A stretch of DNA of 64,000 nucleotides from Roseiarcus sp963781895 (GTDB taxonomy: Bacteria; Pseudomonadota; Alphaproteobacteria; Rhizobiales; Beijerinckiaceae): positions 7,828-71,827 of the forward strand of contig CAWAIM010000025.1 in the NCBI GenBank assembly GCA_963781895.1, given 5' to 3'. Below the pieces are notes generated by a model. It was not told the DNA's origin and did not search any database. It saw only the letters and a list, made by a program, of their open reading frames with translations. Positions within the stretch are counted from its first letter, which is position 1; each line of letters begins with the position of its first letter. Below, one piece after another: positions 38,915 to 48,443 of the stretch. The position numbers were made by a program, and so were the translations under genes.

Positions 38915-39477
38915 CAGCCGACCTCTTTCATGGCTAAGCGTATTGAATTGAGCTTGGTCTTCAGGGAGCCGTCGACCATGCGAGAGCCCAGCTTGACGAT
39001 CAGGCCGCCGATGATCGAGGGATCAATCTTGACGTCGAGATCGATGTCCCTGCCGCCGGACACCGCGCGCAACGATTCCTTGAGCGCGGCAATGTTGGCG
39101 TCCGTCAGCGCGGTCGCGCCGGTCACTTCGGCGCGCGTCACGCCGCGCTCTGCGTCATAGAGCTTGCGGTAGCTCGCGATCATGTCGCGGATATAGAACA
39201 GACGGCGCTTCCTCGCGACCAGCCGGACGAAATTGGCGGCGATGCCGCCGATGTCGGCCTGCGCCAGAATGGCGTCGAGCGCCTTGAGCTGGTCGCCCGC
39301 GGAAAAAACCGGGCTTTTGACCAGCCGCTGGAGATCCGGACTGCCGGCGATGAGAGCGTCGAGCTGGGCCAGCGATTGCGCGACGGGCTCGGTTTGGCGG
39401 ACGTCCTGGGCGAGCGAAAACAGGGCGGACGCGTAACGCCCGGAAACGCCAGAAACGATTGCGTCGTCTTGTGCCAA
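38914..39477 (-). CDS. atpH: ATP synthase F1 delta subunit
   Basis: 187 residues from a TTG at 39477, chosen because GAGGG lies 8 bases upstream and the product then begins MAQDDAIVSGVSGRYASALF, the alphaproteobacterial form. The in-frame GTG at 39492 would put the ribosome site inside the gene. The C-terminal GGLIVKLGSRMVDGSLKTKLNSI is the conserved OSCP/delta end. It connects F1 to the peripheral stalk. First gene of atpHAGDC. Confidence 0.94.
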
Positions 39478-39857
39478 AGCCCATACCCTCACAAGGCGTC
39501 TAAAGCCGAAGCTGCCGGCGAGCCCGGTCGAGAAACGCCAAACCCCAGGACTTCGTGATGGTTCCGCTTCGCGAAAATTGAGCGCGCGGGCAGGCCCGAC
39601 CCCAAAGGCGGGCGTTGCGTAACATAGGACATTTTAAGGCGCAAGAACCGCCACAAGCCGCCAGCCTCGACGGGCCGGCGTCTCGGCGACCGCGGACGGC
39701 GAAAGTCGCCTTGCGCATGTCGGGGGTGAACTCGGCCTACGCCGGCAAATTCCTCGGCGACCCGCCGCCTCGCGTCGATGCGGCAGCCCGCGCCTTGCTC
39801 GCCGGCGGCGGTCGAATCCCGTTCCCTTCCCCGTCGCGCCCTGCTATCCCCGCGCCC
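39478..39857. other. Divergent promoter region, atp operon and lepA
   Basis: 380 bases between two divergent starts. It includes the leftward atp promoter region; the AT-rich segment at 39625-39660 (CATAGGACATTTTAAGG) is the likeliest promoter area. The lepA frame remains open upstream of 39858, but residues before the MTAHPIENIRNFSIVAH start show no conservation. Confidence 0.5.
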
Positions 39858-41664
39858 ATGACCGCCCACCCGATCGAGAACATCCGCAACTTCTCCATCG
39901 TCGCCCACATCGACCACGGCAAATCGACGCTCGCCGACCGGCTCATCCAGCAGACCGGGACGATGGCCGAGCGCGAGATGGTCGAGCAGGTGCTCGAACT
40001 CGATGGATATCGAGCGCGAGCGCGGCATCACCATCAAGGCGCAGACGGTGCGGCTCGAGTACCGCGCTGAAGACGGAAAGCTTTACATTCTCAATCTGAT
40101 GGACACGCCCGGCCACGTCGATTTCGCCTACGAGGTGTCCCGATCCCTGGCTGCGTGCGAGGGCTCGCTGCTGGTCGTCGACGCGAGCCAGGGGGTCGAG
40201 GCGCAGACGCTCGCCAATGTCTACCATGCGCTCGACGCGGGACACGAGATCGTGCCGGTGCTCAACAAGATCGACCTCCCGGCCGCCGAGCCCGAGCGCG
40301 TCAAGGAGCAGATCGAGGACGTGATCGGCCTCGACGCCTCCGAGGCCGTGCCGATCTCGGCCAAGACCGGCCTCAACATCGATCTGGTGCTGGAGGCGAT
40401 CGTCCGCCGCCTGCCGCCGCCCAAGGGCGACGAGACCGCGCCGTTGAAGGCGCTGCTGGTCGATTCGTGGTACGACGCCTATCTCGGCGTCGTGGTGCTG
40501 GTGCGCGTGATCGACGGCGCCCTCCGAAAAGGCCTGCGCATCCGCATGATGCGCGCGGGCGCGGCTTACGAAGTCGACCGCATCGGCGTGTTCCGCCCGA
40601 AGATGACCGAGACCTCCGAACTCGGCCCCGGAGAGATCGGCTACATCACCGCGCAGATCAAGCAGGTCGCCGACACAAGGGTCGGCGACACGATCACCGA
40701 CGACCGGCGTCCGACCGCCGAACCGCTGCCCGGCTTCAAGCCGGCGCAGCCGGTGGTGTTCTGCGGACTTTTCCCGACCGACGCCGCCGATTTCGAGCAG
40801 CTCCGCGCGGCGATGGGCCGGCTGCGGCTCAACGACGCGAGCTTTTCCTATGAGATGGAGACCTCGGCCGCGCTCGGCTTCGGCTTTCGCTGCGGCTTTC
40901 TGGGGCTCCTGCATCTGGAGATCATCCAGGAGCGGCTGGAGCGCGAGTTCAACCTCGACCTGATCGCCACCGCCCCCTCGGTCATCTACAAGATCGAGCT
41001 GACCGACAAGTCCGAGATCGAGCTGCACAATCCGGCCGACATGCCGGACCTGGTCAGGATCGTTCAGATCAAGGAGCCGTGGATCAAGGCGACGATCCTG
41101 ACCCCGGACGATTACCTCGGCGCGATCCTCAAGCTGTGCCAGGACCGGCGCGGCGCGCAGGTCGATCTCAACTACGTCGGCAAGCGGGCGATGGTGGTCT
41201 ACGAACTGCCGCTCAACGAAGTCGTGTTCGACTTCTACGACCGCTTGAAGTCGATCTCCAAGGGCTACGCCTCGTTCGACTATGCGCTCGCCGACTATCG
41301 CCCCGGCGATCTGGTGAAAATGTCGATCCTGGTCAACGGCGAGCCGGTCGACGCGCTGTCGATGCTGGTCCATCGCGACCGGGCGGACAGCCGGGGCAGG
41401 GCGATGGTCGAGAAGCTGCGGGAGCTGATCCCGCCGCACATGTTCCAGATCCCGATCCAGGCGGCGATCGGCGGCAAGATCATCGCCAGGGAAACGATCC
41501 GGGCGCTGCGCAAGGACGTCACCGCCAAGTGCTATGGCGGCGACGCCACCCGCAAGCGCAAGCTCCTGGAGAAGCAGAAGGCCGGCAAGAAGAAGATGCG
41601 CCAGTTCGGCAAGGTGGACATCCCGCAGGAAGCGTTCATCGCCGCCTTGAAGATGGATAGCTGA
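39858..41664 (+). CDS. lepA: Elongation factor 4 (LepA), one frameshift
   Basis: A translational GTPase that binds stalled or mistranslocated ribosomes. G1 is FSIVAHIDHGKSTLADRL near residue 12, then the G2 region ERERGITIKAQTVRL, G3 MDTPGHVDFAYEV, G4 PVLNKIDLP and the LepA-specific C-terminal TAKCYGGDATRKRKLLEKQKAGKKKM. One extra A near 39998 breaks the frame at LDSMDIERERG (GACTCG read as GAACTCG). Corrected length is 601 residues, exactly the family norm. As the protein is nearly universal, the frameshift is probably an error. Confidence 0.95.
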
Positions 41665-41666
41665 CG

Positions 41667-41685
41667 GATTGTTCTTTCAACAATC
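41667..41685 (+). terminator. Stem-loop directly after lepA
   Basis: GATTGTT (41667-41673) pairs with AACAATC (41679-41685) around a 5-base loop, starting 3 bases after the stop. The stem is weak and there is no T-run, so its role as a terminator is uncertain. Confidence 0.35.
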
Positions 41686-41703
41686 GCCGTCGAGGCGGTC
41701 GTT

Positions 41704-41841
41704 GCGCGTCATGGCCGGGCTCGTCCCGGTCATCCACGCGGCGCGACCGCGATGAGCGTGCGGCGATGCTTGTGAACTCGGCATCCAGCCCGGCGCCGAC
41801 CTGACAGGCGTAGATGGCCTGGTCGAGCCCGGCCATGACGG
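41704..41841. repeat. Palindromic dispersed repeat, copy 2
   Basis: Arms 41704-41739 and 41813-41841 share the GTCATGGCCGGGCTCG core with 10134-10312, again in inverted orientation around a different centre. Probably the same rhizobial repeat family. Confidence 0.78.
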
Positions 41842-41932
41842 TATATAACTATGCAGTTTAGCAGTATAGAGGCGGGCTGGTCCGGGGAAGTTTCAGGCCG
41901 GCGCCAAATTTTTCCAAGCCAATCCAAGCCGG

Positions 41933-41968
41933 ACCAAACAAAACCAAGGAAAACCAAACAAAACCAAG
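41933..41968. repeat. A/C-rich 20-bp tandem repeat
   Basis: ACCAAACAAAACCAAG occurs at 41933-41948 and 41953-41968 (period 20). Just downstream, CCTTGGATT occurs twice, and CCAAGG/CCTTGG pairs can fold into hairpins. Read leftward it gives a hairpin with a T-rich tract, so it may end transcription of the HTH gene at 42018. Confidence 0.6.
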
Positions 41969-42017
41969 AAAAAAATCCTTGGATTCCCTTGGATTCCTTC
42001 GTCCGAATCGGGCCTTT

Positions 42018-42560
42018 TCAAGGGCTTACGCCGAATCCGGAAGCAAAATTTCCGTCGCCCGCTCCGGCCCCGGCCGGTTGGCCGCCCGAAACGTCTTCCG
42101 CCTTGTCCTCCGTCTCCGCCTCCGCGGTCTTGGCGGCCTTCTCGTCCCGCAGTCGGTCGGCGATGCGGTTGATCTTGTCGAGGAGCTTCTGGCGGGCGTC
42201 CTCGTCATAGACGTGGTTGGCGATCGCGGTCTTCTGGTAGCGGTCGAGCCGGTCGAGCACCTTCAGCAGCGGCGAGATCGCTCTCACGTCGCCGCCGACG
42301 ATCGCTTCCCCGGCCAGTTGCATCGCCGGCGCGAGCCGCGCCAGTTGCAGTTTGGAGTGATCGGTGACGCTGTCGACCGGCCGCTTCTCCAAGACCTCGG
42401 AAACGATCTGCCGGATGCGCTCGGCGGTCAGCCCCTCCGCGCGCGCGATCTCGTCATAGGCCCAGCCCTCGCGCAGCCGGGAGAAGATGCGCCCCCGCCG
42501 CACCAGCCTGCCATAGGCGTTGAGCCGCCGCTTCGGAGCGGGCGTCGTTTCGTCGTTCAT
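42018..42560 (-). CDS. Uncharacterised protein with sigma-region-4-like helix-turn-helix
   Basis: 180 residues. The N-terminal half has a helix-turn-helix-like block (GWAYDEIARAEGLTAERIRQ) resembling sigma-70 region 4 or small-terminase DNA-binding domains. A helical middle (AISPLLKVLDRLDRYQKTAI) follows, then a Lys/Glu-rich coiled segment and a low-complexity Gly/Ala tail (GGQPAGAGAGDG). Such proteins recur in Rhizobiales without assigned function. It stands alone; no phage genes are near. Tail composition suggests disorder. Confidence 0.65.
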   Translation of the reverse strand: MNDETTPAPKRRLNAYGRLVRRGRIFSRLREGWAYDEIARAEGLTAERIRQIVSEVLEKRPVDSVTDHSKLQLARLAPAMQLAGEAIVGGDVRAISPLLKVLDRLDRYQKTAIANHVYDEDARQKLLDKINRIADRLRDEKAAKTAEAETEDKAEDVSGGQPAGAGAGDGNFASGFGVSP

Positions 42561-42796
42561 GCCAACCTCGCCTTGCGCCGCGCTCGGCGGCGTTCGATGG
42601 AAACGAGCAGGATAGCATGAATTTGGAAAATCAGAAAGGAAAATGCTGATGAAAATTCGTTAGCGCGGGGCATACTCCAGACAGACATATCACGCCGAAT
42701 CAAAAGTCCAGGCGCGCGACGATGCGCAGATAGCCGCGAGTCGCGCTCCGACCCGAGGCGTCTGGCAAACGGCGCCCTGGACCAACGGCGGAAATT

Positions 42797-42820
42797 GGAC
42801 TAAGTTTGTCGGACTAAGTT
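42797..42820 (+). promoter_or_regulatory. Direct repeats upstream of the antitoxin gene
   Basis: GGACTAAGTT at 42797-42806 and again at 42811-42820 (period 14), ending 13 bases before the antitoxin ATG. The position fits an autoregulatory antitoxin or toxin-antitoxin binding site. Confidence 0.5.
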
Positions 42821-42833
42821 CATCGGCGGACGC

Positions 42834-43073
42834 ATGCGCATCGTCAACATCCACGAGGCCAAGACCCAACTCTCCCGCCTGGTCGACGCCGCGGCGAAGG
42901 GCGAGCCGTTCATTATCGCCAAGGCGGGCAAACCGCTGGTCAAGGTCGTTCCGATCGATGCGCCGACCGCGCCTCGGCGCCTCGGCTTCATGCGCGGCGA
43001 ATTCAACGTGCCCGACGATTTCGATACGATGGATCAGGCGGAAATCGAAAAGCTGTTCGGCGTCGATTCGTGA
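42834..43073 (+). CDS. Phd/YefM-family antitoxin
   Basis: 79 residues: MRIVNIHEAKTQLSRLVDAA, then GEPFIIAKAGKPLVKVVPID, the Phd/YefM DNA-binding fold. The C-terminal tail (DDFDTMDQAEIEKLFG) should wrap the toxin. Its TGA overlaps the toxin's GTG (GTGA), the usual coupling of type II modules. It represses its own promoter, probably at the direct repeats just upstream. Confidence 0.9.
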   Translation: MRIVNIHEAKTQLSRLVDAAAKGEPFIIAKAGKPLVKVVPIDAPTAPRRLGFMRGEFNVPDDFDTMDQAEIEKLFGVDS

Positions 43074-43456
43074 GGCTGTTGCTCGATACGCATATTCTGC
43101 TTTGGGCGGCGGGCGAGCCGGAGAGGCTATCGGAGACGGCCGTCTCACTCATCGAGGACGAGAACAACGAACTCGTGTTCAGCGCCGTCAGTCTGTGGGA
43201 AATCGCCATCAAGACAGGGCGCGGCCGAAATGATTTTCGCATCGACGCGAGCATGCTTCGCCGGCGGCTGTTCGAGAACGGCTATGCGGAACTGGCGATG
43301 ACCGGCGCCCACGCGGCCGCGCTCAAGGGCTTGCCTCCAATTCACAAGGACCCTTTCGACCGCATGCTGGCGGCGCAGGCGATGATCGAAGGGATGACGC
43401 TCGTGACCGCGGACCCGGTTGTCGCGCGATATCCCGGCGCCGTCCGGCTCGTTTGA
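43070..43456 (+). CDS. vapC: PIN-domain (VapC-like) toxin
   Basis: 128 residues from GTG. The PIN acidic residues are present: Asp6 in LLLDTHILLW, Glu in VSLWEIAIK near 44, Asp in KDPFDRMLAAQA near 95 and Asp in VTADPVV near 113. VapC toxins are Mg-dependent RNases that usually cut initiator tRNA or rRNA. It pairs with the Phd-type antitoxin upstream, a common non-VapB partner for this PIN subgroup. Confidence 0.92.
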   Translation: MRLLLDTHILLWAAGEPERLSETAVSLIEDENNELVFSAVSLWEIAIKTGRGRNDFRIDASMLRRRLFENGYAELAMTGAHAAALKGLPPIHKDPFDRMLAAQAMIEGMTLVTADPVVARYPGAVRLV

Positions 43457-43713
43457 AGCGCGCGGGACGAGCGCAAAAGCGAATCGAACTCCGGCGCGGC
43501 CGCGGCGATCGAGAACGGCGACCAGACGCCCGGCGCCTCGAAGCTCCAAGTGCGCATGAACAGCAGCGAGAAGCCGAGCATGACCGTGATCGCCGAGATC
43601 AGCCTTGCCGGCAGCCGACCGGAATCGGGACGCGCGGTCCTTGGCTTTCGGCGGTTCGGGGCTCGCGGCTCGCCCATTGTCGAGCGCGCGCTCGCGCACG
43701 ACCTTCTTTCGCA

Positions 43714-45007
43714 TCACACGATGCCCGACGACGAGCCCTGCGTCGCCGGACGCTCCTTGGCCTTGGCCGCGCGATAGCGCGAAGCGCGATAGACCGCGAT
43801 CGGGTCGATCGCGCCGCCGCCGCGCACGCGCGCCTGGGCGAGAATCGGCGACACGTCGGCGACGAAAGCGGCCTTGAGGATGCTCTTCGCGCCGCATGAC
43901 GTCGTTGGCCTCTTGCGCGTCTTCGAGCGCCGCCCGGTCGACCAGCAGCGCCTGCGCATAGGCGCGCTGGACCTCGATCGCCGAGGCGATCAGGCTCTCG
44001 ATCGGGTCGGTGACGTTGTGCGACTGGTCGAGCATATAGGCCGGGTCGAACCCCGCCGCGCCGCGCGCGCTCGCGTCCACCAGTTCGTTGAAGACGAGGA
44101 ACAGCCGGAACGGGTCGATCGACCCGGCGTCGAGATCGTCGTCGCCGTATTTCGAATCGTTGAAATGAAAGCCGGCGAGCCTCCCGGCGCGGATCAGCCG
44201 CGCCACGATCTGCTCGATGTTGACGTTGGGCGCGTGGTGTCCGAGGTCGACGAGGCAATGCGCCTTGGGCCCGAGCGCCTCGGCCGCCATCAGGCTCGAT
44301 CCCCAGTCGGAGATGACGGTCGAGTAGAAGGCCGGCTCATAGAGCTTGTGTTCGAGAAACACGCGCCAGTCGCCGGGCAGGCGCGCATAGATTTCGCGCA
44401 TCGACTCGAGATACCAGTCGAACACGCGATTGAGGTTCGACTGGCCGGGAAAGTTGGAGCCGTCGGCGATCCACACCGTCAGCGCCTTCGATCCGAGCTT
44501 CTCGCCGATGGCGATGCACTCGATATTGTGGGCGACCGCCTGATCGCGCACCGCCCTGTCGCTGTGGGCCAGCGAACCGAACTTGTAGGAAAGCTTCTGG
44601 CCGGGCGCATCCTGGAAGGTGTTGGAGTTGACGGCGTCGAATCCGACCCCGAGCGCCGCCGCGCGCTCGGCGAGCTCCCGATAGTCGCTGACCTTGTCCC
44701 ATGGCAAATGCGGCGAACAGGTCGGGGTGGCGCGGGTGAGTTGATGGATGGTCGCGCAATCCTCGAGCTTGTCGAAAATGCCGCGCGGCTCGCCCGGGCC
44801 CGGAAAACGCGCGAAGCGCGTGCCGCCGGTGCCGACGCCCCAGGTCGGGACCGCGACCGCGAAGGCGGCGACCTTGGCCGTGATCGCCTCGATGTCGACG
44901 CCGCCGCGCTTCAGACGCGCGCCGAGCGCGCCGTAGTCGTCGGCGAGCGCGGCCGCGAGCCTGGCGTTCTCCTCGCCGACCAGCGCCTCGGGGATGCGAT
45001 AGGACAT
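43714..45007 (-). CDS. rhaI: L-rhamnose isomerase, rhizobial type, one frameshift
   Basis: 430 residues after correction. A TIM-barrel isomerase of the RhaI (not RhaA) type: VDIEAITAKVAAFAVAVPTWG, VNSNTFQDAPGQKLSYKFGSL, SNFPGQSNLNRVFDWYLES, HCLVDLGHHAPNVNIEQIVA and GFHFNDSKYGDDDLDAGSIDPF (metal ligands). It converts L-rhamnose to rhamnulose. GGGAGGAA precedes the ATG at 45007. The frame breaks near 43895, where one extra base splits the C-terminal block SILKAAFVADVSPILAQARV from the body. Second gene after rhaD on the same strand. Confidence 0.92.
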
Positions 45008-45134
45008 GGGTTCCTCCCTTCGCTCCTCTTTGCGAGGAGCGCGAGCCACGAAGAGCAATCCAGGAGATCATGTCGCGCCGCCGTCGCCCTGGATTGCTTC
45101 GCTTCGCTCGCAATGACGGCCTTTTCAATGCGCG

Positions 45135-47241
45135 CTAGCGGGTGAAGCTCACCGCGTTGCCCGCGTCGACGTTGAGGATGTTGCCGGTGCTCTTGGCCGA
45201 CAGATCGGAAGCGAAGTAATAGACCGCCTCGGCGATGTCCTCGGGGTAGACCGACCGCTTCAGCAGCGAGCGCTGGCGGTAGACCTCTTCGAGTTCGGCT
45301 TCGCTGACCTTGTTCGAGGCGGCCCTTTGCGCCCGCCATTCCCCCTGCCAGATCTTGGAGCCGCGCAGCACGGCGTCCGGATTGACCGTGTTGGCGCGAA
45401 TGCCGAGCGGCGCGCCTTCGAGCGCCAGACAGCGCGCCAGATGAACTTCCGCCGCCTTGGCGGCGCAATAGGCCGACGCGCCCGGCGAGGCGGCAAGGGC
45501 ATTCTTGGAGGCGATGAAGACGATGCTGCCGCCGAGGCCCTGATCCTTCATGATCCGGTAGCCGGCGCGCGCGGACGAGAAAATACCCGGTCGCCAGGAT
45601 CGCGATGTTGCGGTTCCACAACTCGAGCGAGGTGTCTTCGAACGGCGCCGCCGAGGCGATGCCGGCGTTGGAGACGAGAATGTCGAGCCCGCCATAGGCG
45701 AGAACGGCCTCGCGGAAGGCGGCCTCGACCGCCTTCTCGCTGGTCACGTCCGCGACCACGCCGGTCGCGGCGTCCTTGCCGAACCGCTGGCGGAACTCGG
45801 CGACGGTTTCATCGAGGCTGGGCGCGTCGATGTCGGCGAACACGACGCAGGCGCCTTCGCCCATCAGCCGCGCCGCGATCGCCCGCCCGATGCCGCCGGC
45901 GCCGCCCGTCACCAGCGCGACCCGCCCGGCGAGCGATTTCGCCTTCGGCATCCGCTGGAGCTTCGCCTCCTCGAGCAGCCAATACTCGATGTCGAACGCT
46001 TCCTGTTCGGCGAGCCCGACGTAGCGGCTGACGCTGGAGGCGCCGCGCATGACGTTGATCGCGTTGAGATAGAATTCGGCGGCGATCCGCGCCGTCGCCT
46101 TGTCCTTGGCGAACGACAGCATGCCGACGCCCGGCACGAGATAGATGACGGGGTTGGGATCGCGCATCGCCGGCGAGTTCTCGTGCTTGCAGCGCGCGTA
46201 ATAGGCCGCATAGTCGGCGCGATAGTCGGCGAGGCTGTCGTCGAGCGAACCGATGATGGCTTCGAGGTTGCGCGCCGCCGGATCGAACGGCAGCGCCAGC
46301 GGCCGGATCTTGGTGCGCAGGAAATGGTCGGGGCAGGACGTTCCGAGCGCGGCAAGGGCCAGGAGATCGCGCGAATTGACGAATTCCAGCACGGCCGGCG
46401 CGTCGGTGAAATGTCCGATCTTGCGCTCGCCGGCCGAAATGCGCTTGCGGATGGCGGGCAGCAGCGCCGCCGCGGCGTCGCGCCGCTCGGCCGGCGACAG
46501 CGCTTGCGCGCGCGCGCCGCCGAAGGCTTCCCCACGCGCATTGGCGCCGAGCCAGGCCGCGGCCTTGTTGATCGCGGCCAGGGTCGTCCGGTAGCAATCC
46601 TTCGCGGTCGTCCCCCAGGTGAAAAGGCCATGGCCGCCGAGCACGACGCCCTTGTAAGCGGGGTTGGCTTCCGCCATCGCCCCGAGCTTCAGGCCGAGGT
46701 CGAAACCCGGCCGCTGCCACGGCAGAAAGCCGAGCTCGCCGGCGAAAATCTCGCGCGTCAGCGCCTCGGCGTTGTCGCTGGCCGCGATCGCGATCACGGC
46801 GTCGGCGTGAACGTGATCGACATGGAGGTGGGGAACGAACGCGTGCAGCGGCGTGTCGATCGAGGCCGCGCGCGGATTGAGGTTGAAGGTGCAATGATTG
46901 AACAGCGCGACCATCTCGTCCTCATGCGCGAGGCCGCGGTAAATCGACTCGAGGCCGAGGAGCTTGTCGAGATAGAGGGTCGAAAAGCCGTCGAGCTTCA
47001 TCGACCCGATGTCGCCGCCCGAGCCCTTGACCCACAGAACTCTGGTCGGCGCGCCGGTCAGCGGATCCGGCTCCATGACCTTGGCGGACGTGTTGCCGCC
47101 GCCGAAATTGGTGATGCGAAGATCGCTGCCGAGCAGGTTGGATCGGTAGAGCAGGCGGCCGGGCTCGTCGAGCGCGGCGGCGTGGGCGTCGTCCCACAGA
47201 TCGGCCAACGGGGCGTCGAAGCGGGGATGATCGCCGCTCAT
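45135..47241 (-). CDS. rhaD: Bifunctional rhamnulose-1-phosphate aldolase/lactaldehyde dehydrogenase, one frameshift
   Basis: 701 residues after correction. The N-terminal class II aldolase domain has its zinc ligands in PHLHVDHVHADAV and VLGGHGLFTWG. The C-terminal short-chain dehydrogenase begins VALVTGGAGGIGRAIAARLM near residue 430 and has the catalytic AYCAAK. It splits rhamnulose-1-phosphate into DHAP and L-lactaldehyde and oxidises the latter. An extra C near 45582 (GTCGCG read as GTCCGCG) breaks the SDR part. It diverges from rhaR. Confidence 0.93.
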
Positions 47242-47261
47242 GGGTCGTTCCTCTCGATGTC

Positions 47262-47321
47262 GAGCGATTTTGAGCGATCTTTATGCAAATGATCGCGGCG
47301 CGTCAATGATCTTGCATTTGC
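47262..47321. promoter_or_regulatory. Candidate RhaR operators
   Basis: In the 187-base gap between divergent rhaD and rhaR: GAGCGAT twice, 10 bases apart (47262-47268, 47272-47278), and an inverted pair GCAAATG (47285-47291) / CATTTGC (47315-47321). DeoR-type repressors often bind such repeated or inverted sites. Confidence 0.45.
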
Positions 47322-47428
47322 GCCCGACGACGATGAGCGGATTTGATCGAGCTTGATTGACAGGGGGTGGGGCCTATGGCACTGAATACGCAACAACCAT
47401 AAGTCATCCGAGGAAACGGCACGGGGCC

Positions 47429-48241
47429 ATGCGCGAACGACAACGCGCCGAAATCGTTCGAAACCTGCTCGCCGAGCGAGGCTTCCTCTCGATCGCGGAC
47501 GTCATGGCCGCGACCGGCGTATCCGCCGCGTCGGCGCGGCGCGACGCCGGACGTCTGGCGGAGGCCGGGGTCGCCGAGCGTGTGCATGGCGGCATCCAGG
47601 CGCTCGGCGACGCGTTTTCCAGGCCGATGGCGCAGACGCCGCTGGCGACCCGCTCCTTCGACGTCAGCCGCACGATCAACATCGCCGCCAAGCGCGCGAT
47701 CGCGCGCAAGGCGGTTGAAATGTGCGCCGACGGCGACGTGATCATCGTCAACGGCGGCACCACGACCTTCCAGATGTCGGAATTCCTGCGCCACACCCGC
47801 CTCAAGATTCTGACCAACTCCTATCCGCTGGCGGAGTTTCTCATCCACGAGACCCAGAACCGCGTCGCCTTGCCCGGCGGCGAAGTCTACCGCGATCAGA
47901 AACTGATCGTCGCGCCGTTCGACGACGACGCCATTCAGCGCTATTCCGCGCGTCTGATGTTCATGAGCGCGATCTCGATCGGGCCGCTCGGAATCATCGA
48001 GGGCGACCCTCTGATCGCCAGCGCGGAAACCAAGCTTCTCAAGCGCGCCGAGAGGCTGATCGTGCTCGCCGACGCCTCGAAGTTCGTCGCCCGCGGCAGC
48101 CTCGTCGTCTGTCCGCTGGCGCGCGTTCATACGCTGATCACCGACGCTGGCGCTTCGCCGGAAGCGATCGCCATGCTGCGGGAAGCGGGGGTGCAGACGA
48201 TCGTCGTCGATCCCGAGCCGCGCTCGACGGTGGCGGCATGA
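47429..48241 (+). CDS. rhaR: DeoR-family regulator of rhamnose catabolism
   Basis: 270 residues. The N-terminal HTH (MRERQRAEIVRNLLAERGFLSI, VSAASARRDAGRLAEAG) leads into the DeoR sugar-phosphate-binding domain (VIIVNGGTTTFQMSEFLRH, IIVLADASKF). In rhizobia RhaR represses the rha genes and responds to a phosphorylated rhamnose intermediate. Its stop overlaps the ATG of a truncated ABC ATPase fragment, so the original downstream gene was translationally coupled. Confidence 0.9.
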   Translation: MRERQRAEIVRNLLAERGFLSIADVMAATGVSAASARRDAGRLAEAGVAERVHGGIQALGDAFSRPMAQTPLATRSFDVSRTINIAAKRAIARKAVEMCADGDVIIVNGGTTTFQMSEFLRHTRLKILTNSYPLAEFLIHETQNRVALPGGEVYRDQKLIVAPFDDDAIQRYSARLMFMSAISIGPLGIIEGDPLIASAETKLLKRAERLIVLADASKFVARGSLVVCPLARVHTLITDAGASPEAIAMLREAGVQTIVVDPEPRSTVAA

Positions 48242-48357
48242 GCGGCGCGGCGAAGGAGGCCGACGGGTCTGCGCCGGCCGTCCCGGTGTTGCAGGTCAAG
48301 GACATCGAGAAGGCGTTCCCGGGCGTGCGGGCGCTCTGGCCTGAAAGCCCGGCCTAG
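48238..48357 (+). pseudogene. 5' remnant of a sugar-ABC ATPase gene (rhaT-like)
   Basis: 39 codons, ATG overlapping the rhaR stop. VLQVKDIEKAFPGVRAL is the start of a CUT2 sugar-ABC ATPase. It then ends in unrelated WPESPA and a stop. The last coding match is the 14-base sequence at 48322-48335, also present in the intact rhaT at 49606-49619 at the equivalent codons. It suggests the ATPase gene once followed rhaR directly, and that the transporter genes were later rearranged or replaced. Confidence 0.75.
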
Positions 48358-48391
48358 CCGGAATCGGAACTGAAGAATTCGGCTAGGCCGG
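48349..48391. repeat. Perfect 12-bp inverted repeat at the rhaR-rhaS junction
   Basis: CCGGCCTAGCCG at 48349-48360 and its exact reverse complement at 48380-48391, with 19 bases between and three more pairable bases beyond a bulge. It begins inside the stop of the ATPase remnant and precedes rhaS by 52 bases. It could be a hairpin controlling rhaS expression or a rearrangement scar. Confidence 0.75.
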
Positions 48392-48443
48392 CAGATGGAC
48401 ATGCCGATGGAAACGGAATGAAGGAAGGAAGCAGGAGGAAAAC

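Larger units (their letters stand above)
41665..42017. other. Repeat-rich gap after lepA
   Basis: 353 bases: a stem-loop right after the lepA stop, a palindromic dispersed repeat and an A/C-rich tandem repeat next to the end of the leftward HTH gene. No coding sequence was recognised. Confidence 0.7.

Noticed and set aside
43342..43677. Leftward ORF after rhaI with one hydrophobic stretch
   Set aside because: It overlaps the well-supported PIN toxin on the other strand, has no ribosome site and matches no family. It could be a remnant, but evidence is too thin.
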